From the NCBI RefSeq assembly GCF_003854965.1, contig NZ_RQPI01000001.1, positions 434,001-498,000 of the forward strand: a stretch of DNA of 64,000 bases. The letters are read 5' to 3'. The translations under genes and the position numbers were made by a program. Under the pieces are notes generated by a model. That model did not search any database. It had not been told where the DNA came from and worked only from the letters and a program-made list of their open reading frames with translations. Position 1 is the first letter of the stretch. Each line of letters opens with the position of its first letter. This document shows, in pieces, positions 15,468-25,422 of the stretch. Origin of the DNA: Paenibacillus rhizophilus (lineage in GTDB: Bacteria; Bacillota; Bacilli; Paenibacillales; Paenibacillaceae).

Positions 15468-18311
15468 ATGGCAAATTATACACCGATGATTGAGCAATAT
15501 TTGAAAGTGAAGGAAGGGGCGAAGGATGCCTTCCTTTTTTTCCGGCTGGGCGATTTTTACGAAATGTTTTTTGACGACGCCCTGCTGGCTTCCAAGGAAC
15601 TGGAAATTACGCTGACCGGCCGGGAGGGTGGAGGCGATGAGCGCATTCCGATGTGCGGGGTCCCTTACCATTCCGCCGAGGGCTACATACAGCGACTTAT
15701 TGAAAAAGGCTACAAAGTCGCGATCTGCGAACAGCTTGACGACCCGGCGACAACCAAGGGCATGGTGCGGCGGGATATCGTCCGCGTCGTGACGCCCGGA
15801 ACGGTGATGGAAGGCAAGACGCTGACCGACAAGAGCAACAATTATCTGGTCTGTGTCACCGAACTAAAAGGGATGACGGCACTTGCAGCCTGTGATCTGT
15901 CGACCGGTGAGCTGTATGTGACTTCTTCGCCTTCGGGCGGGGATACGCTGCGCGGCGAAATCGGCCTGTACGAGCCGGCTGAGATCATCGGGGACGGCTC
16001 GCTGCTGGAGATCGTCCGGACCGAGACGCTGCCGGGAGCGAAGCCCGTCGTCTATACTCCATGGGAGAAGAAGGATGAAGCCGGTGCGCGGCGCCAATTC
16101 GGCGAAACGGCCTGGGCGCGGCTGGAAAGCGAGCGGGCCCAGTGCCTCGCGCTGCTGATCTCGTACCTTGGCGAAACACAGCGCCGGTCGCTCGGACAGC
16201 TCAGTCAAATCTCCCCGTATGAGCCGGGGAATTATATGATTCTGGACCCTTTCACCCGGCGGAATCTGGAGTTGACCGAGACGGTTCGGGAACGTTCCAA
16301 GAAGGGCTCGCTGCTCTGGCTGCTCGACCGTACGGAGACATCGATGGGGGCCCGGCTCCTCCGGCGGCGCATAGACAAGCCGCTTCTGCAGCGCGCCAAG
16401 GTCGAGCAGCGGCTTGAGGCCGTCGACTATTTGTACAACCAGTTCATTGTGCGCGAAGATTTGCGGCTGGCTCTGAAAGAGATCTATGATCTGGAGCGGC
16501 TTACCGGACGGGTGGCATACGGGAGCGCGAACGGCCGCGATCTGAATGCCCTGAAGCTGTCGCTGGCGCAGATCCCGGCGCTTAAGGAGCTGTGCCAGGC
16601 TTCCGGTTCGTCCACCCTGCGGGAAATCGGCGAAACGCTAGACGAATGCGCCGACCTCCGCGGGGACATCGAAGCGGCGATTGTCGACGATCCTCCGGTA
16701 TCCGTGCGCGACGGCGGATTGATCCGGCCCGGCTGCCACGCCCGGCTGGACGAGCTTCGGGAAGCGAGCAGCAGCGGCAAACGCTGGATTGCGGAGCTTG
16801 AGGCGAAGGAGCGCCTGGCTACCGGAATCAAATCGTTGAAGATCGGATACAACAAGGTGTTTGGCTATTACATCGAGATTACCCGTTCCAATCTGGCGTC
16901 CCTGCCGGAAGGAAGGTATGAACGCAAGCAGACGCTTACCAACGCGGAGCGCTTCGTGACTCCCGAATTGAAGGAGAAGGAAGCCCTGATTCTGGAAGCA
17001 CAGGACAAAATGACCGATCTCGAATACAGCCTGTTCTGCGAGCTGCGCGACCGGTTAAGCTCTCAGATTCCGAGACTTCAGAGTCTGGCGGAAAAAGTGG
17101 CCGAAATCGACGTATACCAAAGCCTCGCTGCGGTCAGCGCGGAGCAGCGTTTTGTAAAACCGACGCTTTCCGAGGGCTATGACCTGAAGATCGAAGGCGG
17201 GCGACATCCCGTTGTCGAGGCGGTGCTGAAGGACGCTTCCTTTATCGCCAACGGCAGCAGTCTTGTTCAGGATGACGGAAGGATTTTGCTGATAACCGGA
17301 CCGAATATGGCGGGAAAAAGCACCTATATGCGTCAGGTAGCCCTGATTTGCATTATGGCGCAGGTGGGATGCTTCGTTCCAGCCGACAAGGCGGAAATCC
17401 CGGTCATCGACCGGATTTTCACCCGGATCGGAGCGGCTGACGATCTGATCGGCGGCCAAAGCACCTTTATGGTCGAAATGGCCGACATTCAACTCATGAC
17501 CGAAAAAGCGACGCCGCGCAGCCTGATCATCATTGATGAACTGGGCCGGGGAACCTCGACCGGCGAGGGCATGGCGATTGCCCAGGCAGTCATCGAATAC
17601 GTGCACCATCACATTGGCTGCAAGGCGCTTGTTTCTACGCATTTTCATGAGCTGGCCCATCTGGAAGACACTCTGAACGGCCTGCGCAATTATTCTATGG
17701 CAGTGCAGGAGAGCGGAGACAAGGTCAATTTCCTCCGTAAGCTGATCCCCGGCGCGGCGGACAGCAGCTACGGGATTTACTGCGCGCGTCTTGCTGGGCT
17801 GCCCGGCAGTATTATTGATCGAGCCTACGGCCTGCTTCAGCATATCGAGCATTCAGCTGCAGCCCATGAAACGGCAGAACCGGTATCCACTGCTAAAGAG
17901 CACGGCGGACCGGCGGCAGGGGGGCCGAAAGCGGAAGGCGTCAGAGAAGTCACCGCTGCGTCCGGGGATGATTTGGGAGCGTTCTTCGAGCCGAGTTCCC
18001 GCTTCGTTGCCGGTTCCGCCTCGGATGCCCCATCCCATCAAGAAGGGATCTTAGGTGCTTCCGAGCTTGCTCGCCGGGAGACGGCCGTGCATTTGGCCGA
18101 ACGTCTGGAAGAAGGCGGCGAAGTGGTGCAGCTCTCCATCTTCGGCGACGAGGAGCCGCGGCGCGGACGCAAATCGGCTGCGGGCCAGCGCGAACATTCG
18201 GTGGCGGACGATATTATGGCCGCAGTCGGCGAAGCGGATTTGATGAATATGACGCCGCTGCAGGCGATGCAATTATTGAATGACTTGAAGATGAAGATCA
18301 AATTGAAATAG
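15468..18311 (+). CDS. mutS: DNA mismatch repair protein MutS
   Basis: A 947-residue MutS. The frame is open from 15387 but CTGGAGGT precedes the ATG at 15468, giving the normal start MANYTPMIEQYLKVKE. The mismatch-binding domain has FFRLGDFYEMFF (the Phe-x-Glu motif). The C-terminal ATPase has Walker A GPNMAGKST, LIIIDELGRGTS and STHFHEL. After the ATPase there is an unusually long Ala/Gly/Glu-rich linker before the final helix-turn-helix tail (MTPLQAMQLLNDLKMKIK), which explains the extra length over about 860 residues. It recognises mispairs and hands over to MutL, encoded 29 bp downstream. Confidence 0.97.
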   Translation: MANYTPMIEQYLKVKEGAKDAFLFFRLGDFYEMFFDDALLASKELEITLTGREGGGDERIPMCGVPYHSAEGYIQRLIEKGYKVAICEQLDDPATTKGMVRRDIVRVVTPGTVMEGKTLTDKSNNYLVCVTELKGMTALAACDLSTGELYVTSSPSGGDTLRGEIGLYEPAEIIGDGSLLEIVRTETLPGAKPVVYTPWEKKDEAGARRQFGETAWARLESERAQCLALLISYLGETQRRSLGQLSQISPYEPGNYMILDPFTRRNLELTETVRERSKKGSLLWLLDRTETSMGARLLRRRIDKPLLQRAKVEQRLEAVDYLYNQFIVREDLRLALKEIYDLERLTGRVAYGSANGRDLNALKLSLAQIPALKELCQASGSSTLREIGETLDECADLRGDIEAAIVDDPPVSVRDGGLIRPGCHARLDELREASSSGKRWIAELEAKERLATGIKSLKIGYNKVFGYYIEITRSNLASLPEGRYERKQTLTNAERFVTPELKEKEALILEAQDKMTDLEYSLFCELRDRLSSQIPRLQSLAEKVAEIDVYQSLAAVSAEQRFVKPTLSEGYDLKIEGGRHPVVEAVLKDASFIANGSSLVQDDGRILLITGPNMAGKSTYMRQVALICIMAQVGCFVPADKAEIPVIDRIFTRIGAADDLIGGQSTFMVEMADIQLMTEKATPRSLIIIDELGRGTSTGEGMAIAQAVIEYVHHHIGCKALVSTHFHELAHLEDTLNGLRNYSMAVQESGDKVNFLRKLIPGAADSSYGIYCARLAGLPGSIIDRAYGLLQHIEHSAAAHETAEPVSTAKEHGGPAAGGPKAEGVREVTAASGDDLGAFFEPSSRFVAGSASDAPSHQEGILGASELARRETAVHLAERLEEGGEVVQLSIFGDEEPRRGRKSAAGQREHSVADDIMAAVGEADLMNMTPLQAMQLLNDLKMKIKLK

Positions 18312-18340
18312 AGCTATTACGGAATCGGAGGTGAATGGAA

Positions 18341-20431
18341 ATGGCCAAAATCCATGTGCTGGACGAGCATATTGCCAACCAGATTGCCGCCGGGGAAGTG
18401 GTGGAAAGACCGGCTTCGGTGGTGAAAGAGCTTGTGGAGAACGCCATCGACGCGGGCAGCACCCGGATCGAAGTGGCTGTAGAGGAAGGGGGGCTGCAGA
18501 GCATCCGGGTTAAAGATAACGGTTCGGGCATCGAACCCGAGGATTGCGAGACCGCCTTCTACCGCCATGCCACGAGCAAAATTGATAACGGCCGCGACTT
18601 GTTTCAAATCACAAGCCTCGGCTTCCGGGGCGAGGCGCTGCCCAGTATCGCCGCCGTAGCCAAAGTGTCCCTGATGACGGCAAGCTCGGACGACGGCCGG
18701 GGACGGCTGCTTGAGATTGAAGGCGGCAAATTGACGGCGAATGAGGATACCGCCCACGGCAGGGGAACCGAGATGACCGTCAGGGAATTGTTCTACAATA
18801 CGCCAGCCAGACTGAAATACATGAAGAGCATCCAGACGGAGCTCGGCCATATCTCCGACGCTATGTACCGGATGGCGCTGGCCTATCCCGGGATTTCCTT
18901 TACGCTGCATCATAATGGCAACCAGCTGCTGCATACGCTTGGCAACGGTGATCTGCTCCAGGTTATTGCGGCCGTTTACGGCACATCCGCCGCCAAAGCG
19001 ATGCTGCCGGTGCAGGCGGAAGATCCCGATTACCGGATTTCAGGCTATGTCAGCCGTCCGGAATGGACGCGGTCCAACCGGAACGCGATTACAACGATCG
19101 TCGGCGGCCGGTATATCCGCAGCAACGGACTGAACGCGGCCATCATGCGCGCATACCATACGCTGCTTCCGATCAACCGCTATCCGCTGCTGGTCCTGAA
19201 GCTGGACATGCACCCTTCGCTTGTGGACGTCAATGTGCATCCCGCCAAGCTGGAGGTCCGGTTCAGCAAGGAACCCGAGTTGTATCAGCTAGTGGAGCAG
19301 GAAATTCGCAAAACTCTGCTCGGCGAAAATTTGATCCCCCGGCCCGGCAGGGAGACGATCGGCCCGAAAGGCAGCACCTCTTTCATTCAGGAGCAATTTG
19401 CCTTCCCGAAGGCTTCTCCGAATTTTCCGGGTTCGGAAGATGGAGTGAAGGAGAACGCAACCGGCCTTCCCGGTTCTTCCGCCCCAAGAGCGGGTGAGGA
19501 CGAATTTGCAGCGAAGGCGGAAGGACGAACGGCACCGGAGGATAGTGGGGGACAAGCTGGAACCTACGGTGACAGGGAGTCGGCTTCGGGAATCGCGACC
19601 GGCGCGGCCGAAGCAGCCGCCTCAAGAGCATATTCGCCCTCCTCTCCTTATGATGATAGGTCCCCCGGCAAGACGCGCGGGGGAGAGCGGAGCGCATCTT
19701 ATACGGGGTCATCCCTGCCGCAGCTGCGCGACGGCGCGGCATACGGGGGATACCGACCCGATGCCAGAACGGCCGCCCGCCAGGGGCAGTCTCTCCCTGG
19801 AACCGAAGAACTGTGGGCTCCGGCCGGAAGCGAGGCGGCAGGTCTGCCGCCGTTCCCCGAGTTGAACTATATCGGCCAGCACCACGGCACTTACATCATT
19901 GCCCAGAACGATGAAGGGCTGTACTTGATCGATCAGCATGCGGCGCATGAACGCATCAATTACGAGTATTACTATGAAAAGTTCGGCCGCCCGGCCGAAG
20001 CCTCACAAGAGCTGCTGCTGCCGATTACGCTGGAATTTACCCCTTCGGAAAGCCGGCTGCTCGGCGAGCGTCTGCAGTGGTTCGAGCAGGCCGGCGTCTA
20101 TTTGGAGCATTTCGGCGGCCAGACGTTTCTGGTCCGTTCACTTCCTTACTGGTTCCCGAAAGGTGAGGAGAAGGAAATCGTTGAGGATATGGCGGAATGG
20201 GTGCTTGGCGAGAGGAATATCGACCTTGCCAAATTGCGCGAGAAATCGTCAATTCTATGCTCCTGCAAAGCATCGATCAAGGCGAATCAGAAGCTGACGG
20301 AGCAGGAAGTCGGGAGCCTGCTGTCCAGGCTTTCGGCCTGCCGCCAGCCTTATACCTGTCCGCACGGACGACCGATTGTCATCTCCTTCTCGGCCTATGA
20401 TTTGGAGAAGCTGTTCAAGCGGGTCATGTGA
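18341..20431 (+). CDS. mutL: DNA mismatch repair protein MutL
   Basis: A 696-residue MutL; GGAGGTG fits the ATG at 18341 rather than the one at 18335. The GHKL ATPase domain has VVKELVENAIDAG, DNGSGI and FRGEALPSIA. A disordered Gly/Ser/Ala-rich linker covers about residues 345-500. The C-terminal domain carries the endonuclease motif DQHAAHERINYE, SCKASIKANQKL and CPHGRP, so this is a nicking MutL, as expected in a bacterium without MutH. It acts with MutS in methyl-independent repair and is probably co-transcribed with it. Confidence 0.97.
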   Translation: MAKIHVLDEHIANQIAAGEVVERPASVVKELVENAIDAGSTRIEVAVEEGGLQSIRVKDNGSGIEPEDCETAFYRHATSKIDNGRDLFQITSLGFRGEALPSIAAVAKVSLMTASSDDGRGRLLEIEGGKLTANEDTAHGRGTEMTVRELFYNTPARLKYMKSIQTELGHISDAMYRMALAYPGISFTLHHNGNQLLHTLGNGDLLQVIAAVYGTSAAKAMLPVQAEDPDYRISGYVSRPEWTRSNRNAITTIVGGRYIRSNGLNAAIMRAYHTLLPINRYPLLVLKLDMHPSLVDVNVHPAKLEVRFSKEPELYQLVEQEIRKTLLGENLIPRPGRETIGPKGSTSFIQEQFAFPKASPNFPGSEDGVKENATGLPGSSAPRAGEDEFAAKAEGRTAPEDSGGQAGTYGDRESASGIATGAAEAAASRAYSPSSPYDDRSPGKTRGGERSASYTGSSLPQLRDGAAYGGYRPDARTAARQGQSLPGTEELWAPAGSEAAGLPPFPELNYIGQHHGTYIIAQNDEGLYLIDQHAAHERINYEYYYEKFGRPAEASQELLLPITLEFTPSESRLLGERLQWFEQAGVYLEHFGGQTFLVRSLPYWFPKGEEKEIVEDMAEWVLGERNIDLAKLREKSSILCSCKASIKANQKLTEQEVGSLLSRLSACRQPYTCPHGRPIVISFSAYDLEKLFKRVM

Positions 20432-20497
20432 TAAACAATAAATGCCATTAATTAAATATACAGATTTAAGTATCCTGGTAGAATATACGGAGGCAGC

Positions 20498-21283
20498 ATG
20501 ATTATAACTACGGGCGATCGCCCGCTAACCGAGGTTGCCGCTCGTGCGGAACGTCTGGCGGAGCGTTTAGGCGTTCCCTACGCGCCGCGCGGCAATCAAT
20601 CTATGTCCAAGCTTCTCTCGCGCTATGGTGACGAAGAGGCGCTCGTTGTGCTGCTTCAAGGCGTGCGATTGCTGAGGCCGGACCGGCCTCAGCTTCAGTT
20701 TCATCCCAGCATGGGATTTGTCCGCGCGAAGCGGGTATTAAAGGGTGAAAGCGACCCCATGCTGGAGGCTGCCGGAATGGTTCCCGGCGACAGTGTGCTC
20801 GACTGCACAGCGGGGCTTGGTGCCGATGCGCTGCTGTTTGCCGTCCACGGGGGAGAGCGGTCCAGTGTTACCGCACTGGAGAGTTCCCTGCCGCTGTATG
20901 CCCTGCTGACGGAAGGAATGGCCCACTACGCTTCAGGACTCGTGGAAGTAGATGCCGCGCTGCGCCGGATAAATGTCGTCCACAGCAATCACCTGGACTA
21001 CCTGCGGAGCCTTCCGGACAATAGCGTGGATATCGTCTATTTCGATCCGATGTTCCGTGAGCCTCTGGAGGATTCGGCGGGCATATCTCCGCTCCGCGCC
21101 TACGCCAACAGCGACTCGCTGTCGGCGGAGAGCGTGTCGGAAGCAGTTCGGGCGGCGCGTAAAGCAGTGGTGCTGAAAGAGAAAAGAGGCAGCGGCGAGT
21201 TCGGCCGGCTCGGGTTCGCGGAGCTGCTTCGCCCGGGGACCAAAACATCGTACGGGGTGATCACAATTGACCAAAGAAGCTAA
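20498..21283 (+). CDS. Class I SAM-dependent methyltransferase, RsmJ-like
   Basis: A 261-residue methyltransferase. Motif I is VLDCTAGLGADALLFA and motif IV is DIVYFDPMFREPLE, an order and wording typical of the family that includes RsmJ, the 16S rRNA m2G1516 enzyme of E. coli. A leading VPYAPRGNQSMSKLLSRYG segment is also shared by Firmicute members. GGAGGC lies before the ATG. Its end overlaps the miaA start by 17 bp, so the two are probably translated together, which fits a role in RNA modification. The exact target is not settled by sequence. Confidence 0.78.
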   Translation: MIITTGDRPLTEVAARAERLAERLGVPYAPRGNQSMSKLLSRYGDEEALVVLLQGVRLLRPDRPQLQFHPSMGFVRAKRVLKGESDPMLEAAGMVPGDSVLDCTAGLGADALLFAVHGGERSSVTALESSLPLYALLTEGMAHYASGLVEVDAALRRINVVHSNHLDYLRSLPDNSVDIVYFDPMFREPLEDSAGISPLRAYANSDSLSAESVSEAVRAARKAVVLKEKRGSGEFGRLGFAELLRPGTKTSYGVITIDQRS

Positions 21284-22247
21284 ACCGAAGGTGCTGGTGC
21301 TGCTTGGTCCGACAGCGGTCGGCAAGACGCGTTTAAGCCTTTCGATAGCCGACGCATACCATGCGGAGATTATATCCGGCGATTCGATGCAGGTATACCG
21401 TGGTATGGATATCGGAACAGCCAAAATCAAGCCGTCCGAGATGGAGGGCATCCCCCATCATCTGATCGATATCCTCGATCCTGCGGAGCCTTACTCGGCA
21501 GCCGAATTTCAGACTGAAGGCCGCAGACTGATCGGCGAGATTTCCGCCAGAGGGAAGCTGCCGTTCATTGTGGGAGGGACGGGCTTGTATATCGAGTCAC
21601 TCTGCTACGGCTTCCGGTTCTCCGAGGCTGTTGCCGACGAGGCGTTCCGTGCGGAGATGGACAAGTTTGCGGAGGAACACGGCGCGCTGGCGTTGCACGC
21701 GAGACTTGCCGAAGTTGACCCTGCCAGCGCCGCACGGCTGCATCCGAACGACCGGCGGAGGATTATCCGGGCTTTGGAGATTTACCGGCAGACGGATACG
21801 CCGCTTTCCGAGTCTCCGGCAGCGCAAAAACCGGAGTCACCCTACGACCTCTGCCTCATCGGTTTGACAATGGACAGGCAAATACTATATAACCGTATTG
21901 AAGAGCGAATCGACGAAATGCTGGCGGAAGGGCTGGTCGAAGAGGTGAAGAGGCTGATGGAACGCGGCTGCGGCCGGAACCTCGTTTCCATGCAGGGGCT
22001 CGGATACAAGGAGATCGCCGCCTATCTCGAGGGAGAAATGACGCTGGAAGAATCGGTGACGCTTCTTAAGCGCGATACGCGGCGTTTTGCCAAAAGACAG
22101 CTGTCGTGGTTTCGCCACATGAAGGATATTCAGTGGATTGATGTCGGCGACGGCGGAAACTTTTCCGGGAATTTTGAGAAATTACGTGATATAATAGCAG
22201 GAAAGTTTCTTTCAGGTCTTGAATATACTTCTGAACAATCTAATTGA
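21267..22247 (+). CDS. miaA: tRNA dimethylallyltransferase MiaA
   Basis: A 326-residue MiaA beginning at TTG 21267 inside the previous gene. P-loop GPTAVGKT, then [34 protein letters not shown] and the catalytic-site stretch [16 protein letters not shown]. It transfers dimethylallyl to A37 of tRNAs reading UNN codons. It lies between mutSL and hfq, the same order as in many bacteria. The GGGGTGAT before TTG is a modest RBS, and translation is probably coupled to the upstream gene. Confidence 0.96.
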   Translation: MTKEAKPKVLVLLGPTAVGKTRLSLSIADAYHAEIISGDSMQVYRGMDIGTAKIKPSEMEGIPHHLIDILDPAEPYSAAEFQTEGRRLIGEISARGKLPFIVGGTGLYIESLCYGFRFSEAVADEAFRAEMDKFAEEHGALALHARLAEVDPASAARLHPNDRRRIIRALEIYRQTDTPLSESPAAQKPESPYDLCLIGLTMDRQILYNRIEERIDEMLAEGLVEEVKRLMERGCGRNLVSMQGLGYKEIAAYLEGEMTLEESVTLLKRDTRRFAKRQLSWFRHMKDIQWIDVGDGGNFSGNFEKLRDIIAGKFLSGLEYTSEQSN

Positions 22248-22266
22248 ACCATTGGGGGTACGGCAT

Positions 22267-22506
22267 ATGAACAAGTCCATTAACATCCAAGATACGTTCT
22301 TGAACCAACTTCGCAAAGAAAATATCCCTGCTACAGTATATTTGACCAACGGCTTTCAAATCCGGGGAATTATTAAAGCGTTTGATAACTTTACGATCGT
22401 GATCGACAGCGACGGACGCCAGCAAATGGTGTACAAGCATGCGATTTCAACGTTTACGCCGCAGCGCAGCGTATCCCTGATGCAGGACAACGCTTCCGAA
22501 GAATAA
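22267..22506 (+). CDS. hfq: RNA chaperone Hfq
   Basis: A 79-residue Hfq: [20 protein letters not shown], the Sm1 motif [25 protein letters not shown] stretch and the Sm2 motif YKHAIST. The tail after the Sm fold is short ([17 protein letters not shown]), as in other Firmicutes. Hfq forms a hexamer that binds small RNAs and mRNA. GGGGGT lies before the ATG; miaA ends 19 bp upstream, and a terminator follows at 22583. Confidence 0.96.
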   Translation: MNKSINIQDTFLNQLRKENIPATVYLTNGFQIRGIIKAFDNFTIVIDSDGRQQMVYKHAISTFTPQRSVSLMQDNASEE

Positions 22507-22582
22507 TTCCGCCAATACGCCAGAATGTGTTCGAAGCGAAACTTTTTTGCTTATGATTCGTTTGAATAGAAGGGTGAGAGAG

Positions 22583-22605
22583 CAACCTGAATAAGGTTGT
22601 TTTTT
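22583..22605 (+). terminator. Intrinsic terminator after hfq
   Basis: CAACCT GAATA AGGTTG followed by six T at 22600-22605. Confidence 0.75.
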
Positions 22606-22715
22606 CATTGAGATTACAAAATATATAATATGGGGTCCCCGCAAAGTGTTTATAATACGCTTTGGAGGCAAGGCTCCGCTTAATGGGGCAGCCATCAGGG
22701 GGGTCAGGAGGCAAC

Positions 22716-25337
22716 ATGTCGAATGACGAAATACTACGGTCGAACCGCCATAGAAAAGGGGGAGGCGGCAGCCAACCGCCCAAGCCGAAGAAGAAGAAAA
22801 GGCTGACCCGCAAACGCGTGTTGTGGACGCTCTTTTTTACAACGGCTTTGGCTATCTTTTGCGCGCTGGGCGGTTATCTGTTTATCACCATCAATGGAGA
22901 GAAGCTGCTTAATGAGAACGAGGGCAAGCTGACGGTCAACGAAACGACCAAGATTTACGACCGCAACGCGAACCAGATCGGGGAACTGGCTTTGGAAAAA
23001 AGCGAACCGGTCGAGAGCGAACAGATTCCCAAGATCATCAAGGACGCTTTTGTAGCGACTGAGGACAAACGATTTTACGAGCATAAAGGAGTCGATCTTT
23101 GGTCGATCGGGCGGGCGGCCGTCAAAGACGTCGTCGCCCGCAGTATGGTCGAAGGCGGCAGCACGATCACGCAGCAGCTGGCCAAGAACATCTTTTTGAC
23201 CCGGGATAAAACATTCTTCCGTAAAGCGACGGAGATGTCCATCGCCATGGCCCTGGAGCGTCAGTATACGAAGGATGAGATCATCACGCTGTATCTCAAC
23301 CGGATCAACTTCGGGGGTACAGTCTACGGCATCAAGGCCGCGTCCGAGCACTATTTCGGTGTCAGCGACCTGAGCAAGCTGAAGCTGTGGCAGATTGCAA
23401 CGCTGGCGGCGATGCCCAAGGGTCCTTCCCGTTACAACCCACTCCGCAATCCTGAACTTTCCAAGGAACGCAGAGCGGTTGTCCTTCAGCTGATGAATGA
23501 TCAGGGGTATATTACGCAGGAGGAAATGAGCGAGGCCAAGGATATCAACTACAACTACAAGCCGCCGGCAAGCAAGCAGAGATATCAGGCTTTTATCGAT
23601 TACGCCATCGACGAAGCCGAAGACAAATTCGGACTTACCGAAGACGATCTCAACATAGGCGGTTACAAAATTTACACGACCATGGACAAGGACGCGCAGA
23701 CGGTGGTCGAGAGCGCTTTTGCCGATAGCGACAATTTCGAAAAAAGCGTCGACGACGAGCCGGTGCAGGGTTCGATGGTCATCATGAACCAGGAGAACGG
23801 CAGCATTATCGCTCTTATGGGTGGACGTAATTACGAGAAAAAAGGCTACAGCCGTATTACCGGCAGCCGGCGTTCGCCGGGATCGTCGATCAAGCCGATC
23901 GTATCGTACGCCCCGGCGCTTGAATCGGGCCAATTCACGATTCACTCGCAGATCAGCAACGAAAAGCAGTGCTTTGGCGATTACTGTCCGACTAATCTGC
24001 ACGGGTATTCGTCAACCATCAGCATGACCGAAGCCCTGACGAAATCGGAAAATATTCCGGCCGTGTGGCTCCTTGACCAGATCGGTGTACGCACAGGCTT
24101 CAATTTTGCCAAAAAAATGGGCATCGGCCTCCAGGATGATGACAAAAACCTGTCGCTCGCCCTTGGCGGCATGTCCAAAGGCACCAATACTCTGGAGATG
24201 GCCCAGGCCTATACCGCGTTCGCCAACGGTGGTGAATTACGGCAGGCTTATGCGATCAAGTCCATTACGGACAGCACGGGCGAAACGGTTTATAAGGCGG
24301 ACACGAACCCCGAACGCGTCATGAAGGAGAGCACCGCTTATCAATTGACCGAGATGATGCAGGAGGTCGTGCAGAGCGGTACAGGCAGAAAAGCGAGAAT
24401 CGACCGTCCTGTCGCGGGTAAAACCGGTACGTCCCAAAGCGGCTACAAAGGCGTAGACTCCAACCGCGACGTCTGGTTCGTCGGCTACACGCCGGAGCTT
24501 ACGGCAGCGGTCTGGATGGGATACGACAATCCCGACCGGAAGCATCTGCTGAAGAACAGCAGTCCGCTGGCCGCCACGTTTTGGGGTAAGGTCATGGAGG
24601 AAGTCGTGAAGAATTATCCGGAGAAATCGTTCCCGAAACCGGATAATATTGATCTTCCGGAGCCTTCCAAGGAGCCGGATCAGATTCAGTCTGTCAGCGG
24701 TCTGACCGCCCAGTACGATTCCTCGACCGGAACCGTCAACCTTGCTTGGTCGCCTGTTGAGACTGAGGGAGCGGAATACCGGGTGTACCGCAAAGAGACC
24801 TCGGAAGGAGACTTCACTCAGCTGATCAGTACGCTGACGCCAGGCGCAGCTGACCTTAGCGCGATGGCAGGCCTGACCTATGAGTACTACGTGAAGGCAT
24901 ACTATCCGAATCAGGGAGTGGAAAGCGATCCTTCCAACACGGTATCGGTGCTCATCGAGGGTGCCGAGCCGTCGATCGAACCGACGCCATCGGTTGAGCC
25001 CGGTCTTCCTACGGATTCGCCCGGCGAGGGCGGGAACGGAAACGGAGATAACGGCGCAGGAGGCGAACCGGGCTCGGGTAACGGGAATGGGAACGGAAAC
25101 GGAAACGGGAACGGGAACGGGAACGGAGGCGGCGGTAACCCGGGAGGTCCGGAGAATCCGCCATCTCCATCGCCTACTCCGGCGCAGCAGGACTCCACGC
25201 CGCCTTCGTCTCCTTTACCAGCCGTAAGTCCCGCCGGTGCTGAGGTTCCTGACAATGGAACCGATCCGGCGTCTGCTCCCGATGTCGGTTCGGTTAAGAA
25301 GGAGAAGAGTCACGGCAAGTCGGCGAATGCTTTTTAG
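22716..25337 (+). CDS. Class A penicillin-binding protein (PBP1A-type)
   Basis: An 873-residue bifunctional cell-wall polymerase. CAGGAGG precedes the ATG at 22716. A basic cytosolic tail (PKPKKKKRLTRKR) and one membrane helix (about 35-57) lead to the GT51 domain with catalytic Glu116 in ATEDKRFYEH and GGSTITQQLAKN. The transpeptidase domain has Ser390 in SSIK, an SEN motif and KTGTS near residue 575. A fibronectin type III-like domain follows (about 660-755), then a Pro/Ser and Gly-Asn repeat tail ending KSHGKSANAF. The order suggests wall attachment or spacing by the tail. A large terminator follows. Confidence 0.93.
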   Translation: MSNDEILRSNRHRKGGGGSQPPKPKKKKRLTRKRVLWTLFFTTALAIFCALGGYLFITINGEKLLNENEGKLTVNETTKIYDRNANQIGELALEKSEPVESEQIPKIIKDAFVATEDKRFYEHKGVDLWSIGRAAVKDVVARSMVEGGSTITQQLAKNIFLTRDKTFFRKATEMSIAMALERQYTKDEIITLYLNRINFGGTVYGIKAASEHYFGVSDLSKLKLWQIATLAAMPKGPSRYNPLRNPELSKERRAVVLQLMNDQGYITQEEMSEAKDINYNYKPPASKQRYQAFIDYAIDEAEDKFGLTEDDLNIGGYKIYTTMDKDAQTVVESAFADSDNFEKSVDDEPVQGSMVIMNQENGSIIALMGGRNYEKKGYSRITGSRRSPGSSIKPIVSYAPALESGQFTIHSQISNEKQCFGDYCPTNLHGYSSTISMTEALTKSENIPAVWLLDQIGVRTGFNFAKKMGIGLQDDDKNLSLALGGMSKGTNTLEMAQAYTAFANGGELRQAYAIKSITDSTGETVYKADTNPERVMKESTAYQLTEMMQEVVQSGTGRKARIDRPVAGKTGTSQSGYKGVDSNRDVWFVGYTPELTAAVWMGYDNPDRKHLLKNSSPLAATFWGKVMEEVVKNYPEKSFPKPDNIDLPEPSKEPDQIQSVSGLTAQYDSSTGTVNLAWSPVETEGAEYRVYRKETSEGDFTQLISTLTPGAADLSAMAGLTYEYYVKAYYPNQGVESDPSNTVSVLIEGAEPSIEPTPSVEPGLPTDSPGEGGNGNGDNGAGGEPGSGNGNGNGNGNGNGNGNGGGGNPGGPENPPSPSPTPAQQDSTPPSSPLPAVSPAGAEVPDNGTDPASAPDVGSVKKEKSHGKSANAF
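25077..25130 (+). repeat. GGNAAC hexamer repeat coding for (Gly-Asn)n
   Basis: About eight copies of GGN-AAY encode an uninterrupted Gly-Asn run in the tail of the PBP. Third-base changes (GGG, GGA, AAT, AAC) between copies show it is not a freshly expanded tract, yet it remains a candidate for copy number variation. Confidence 0.8.
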
Positions 25338-25345
25338 AAACACCG

Positions 25346-25409
25346 CTCCGGTGAGCCGGACCTTCCGTTGCCTACGGAAGATCCGGCTCACCGGAGTTTT
25401 TCTTTTTTA
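25346..25409 (+). terminator. Very long terminator hairpin after the PBP gene
   Basis: CTCCGGTGAGCCGGA..CCTTCCGT pairs over some 22 bp with ACGGAAG..TCCGGCTCACCGGAG, followed by TTTTTCTTTTTT. Confidence 0.9.
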
Positions 25410-25422
25410 CAGACATGAGATT

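Noticed and set aside
20470..20490. TGGTAGAAT as a promoter for the RsmJ-like gene
   Set aside because: It would place the transcription start on the RBS, leaving almost no leader; transcription from mutS-mutL is more likely.
22625..22670. TATAAT-like sites before the PBP gene
   Set aside because: Several AT-rich matches occur, but none has a -35 at 16-18 bp, so no specific promoter is called.
25077..25130. Regular repeat resembling a short-repeat array
   Set aside because: The period is 6 bp and in frame inside the PBP gene, encoding Gly-Asn; it is not a CRISPR array.
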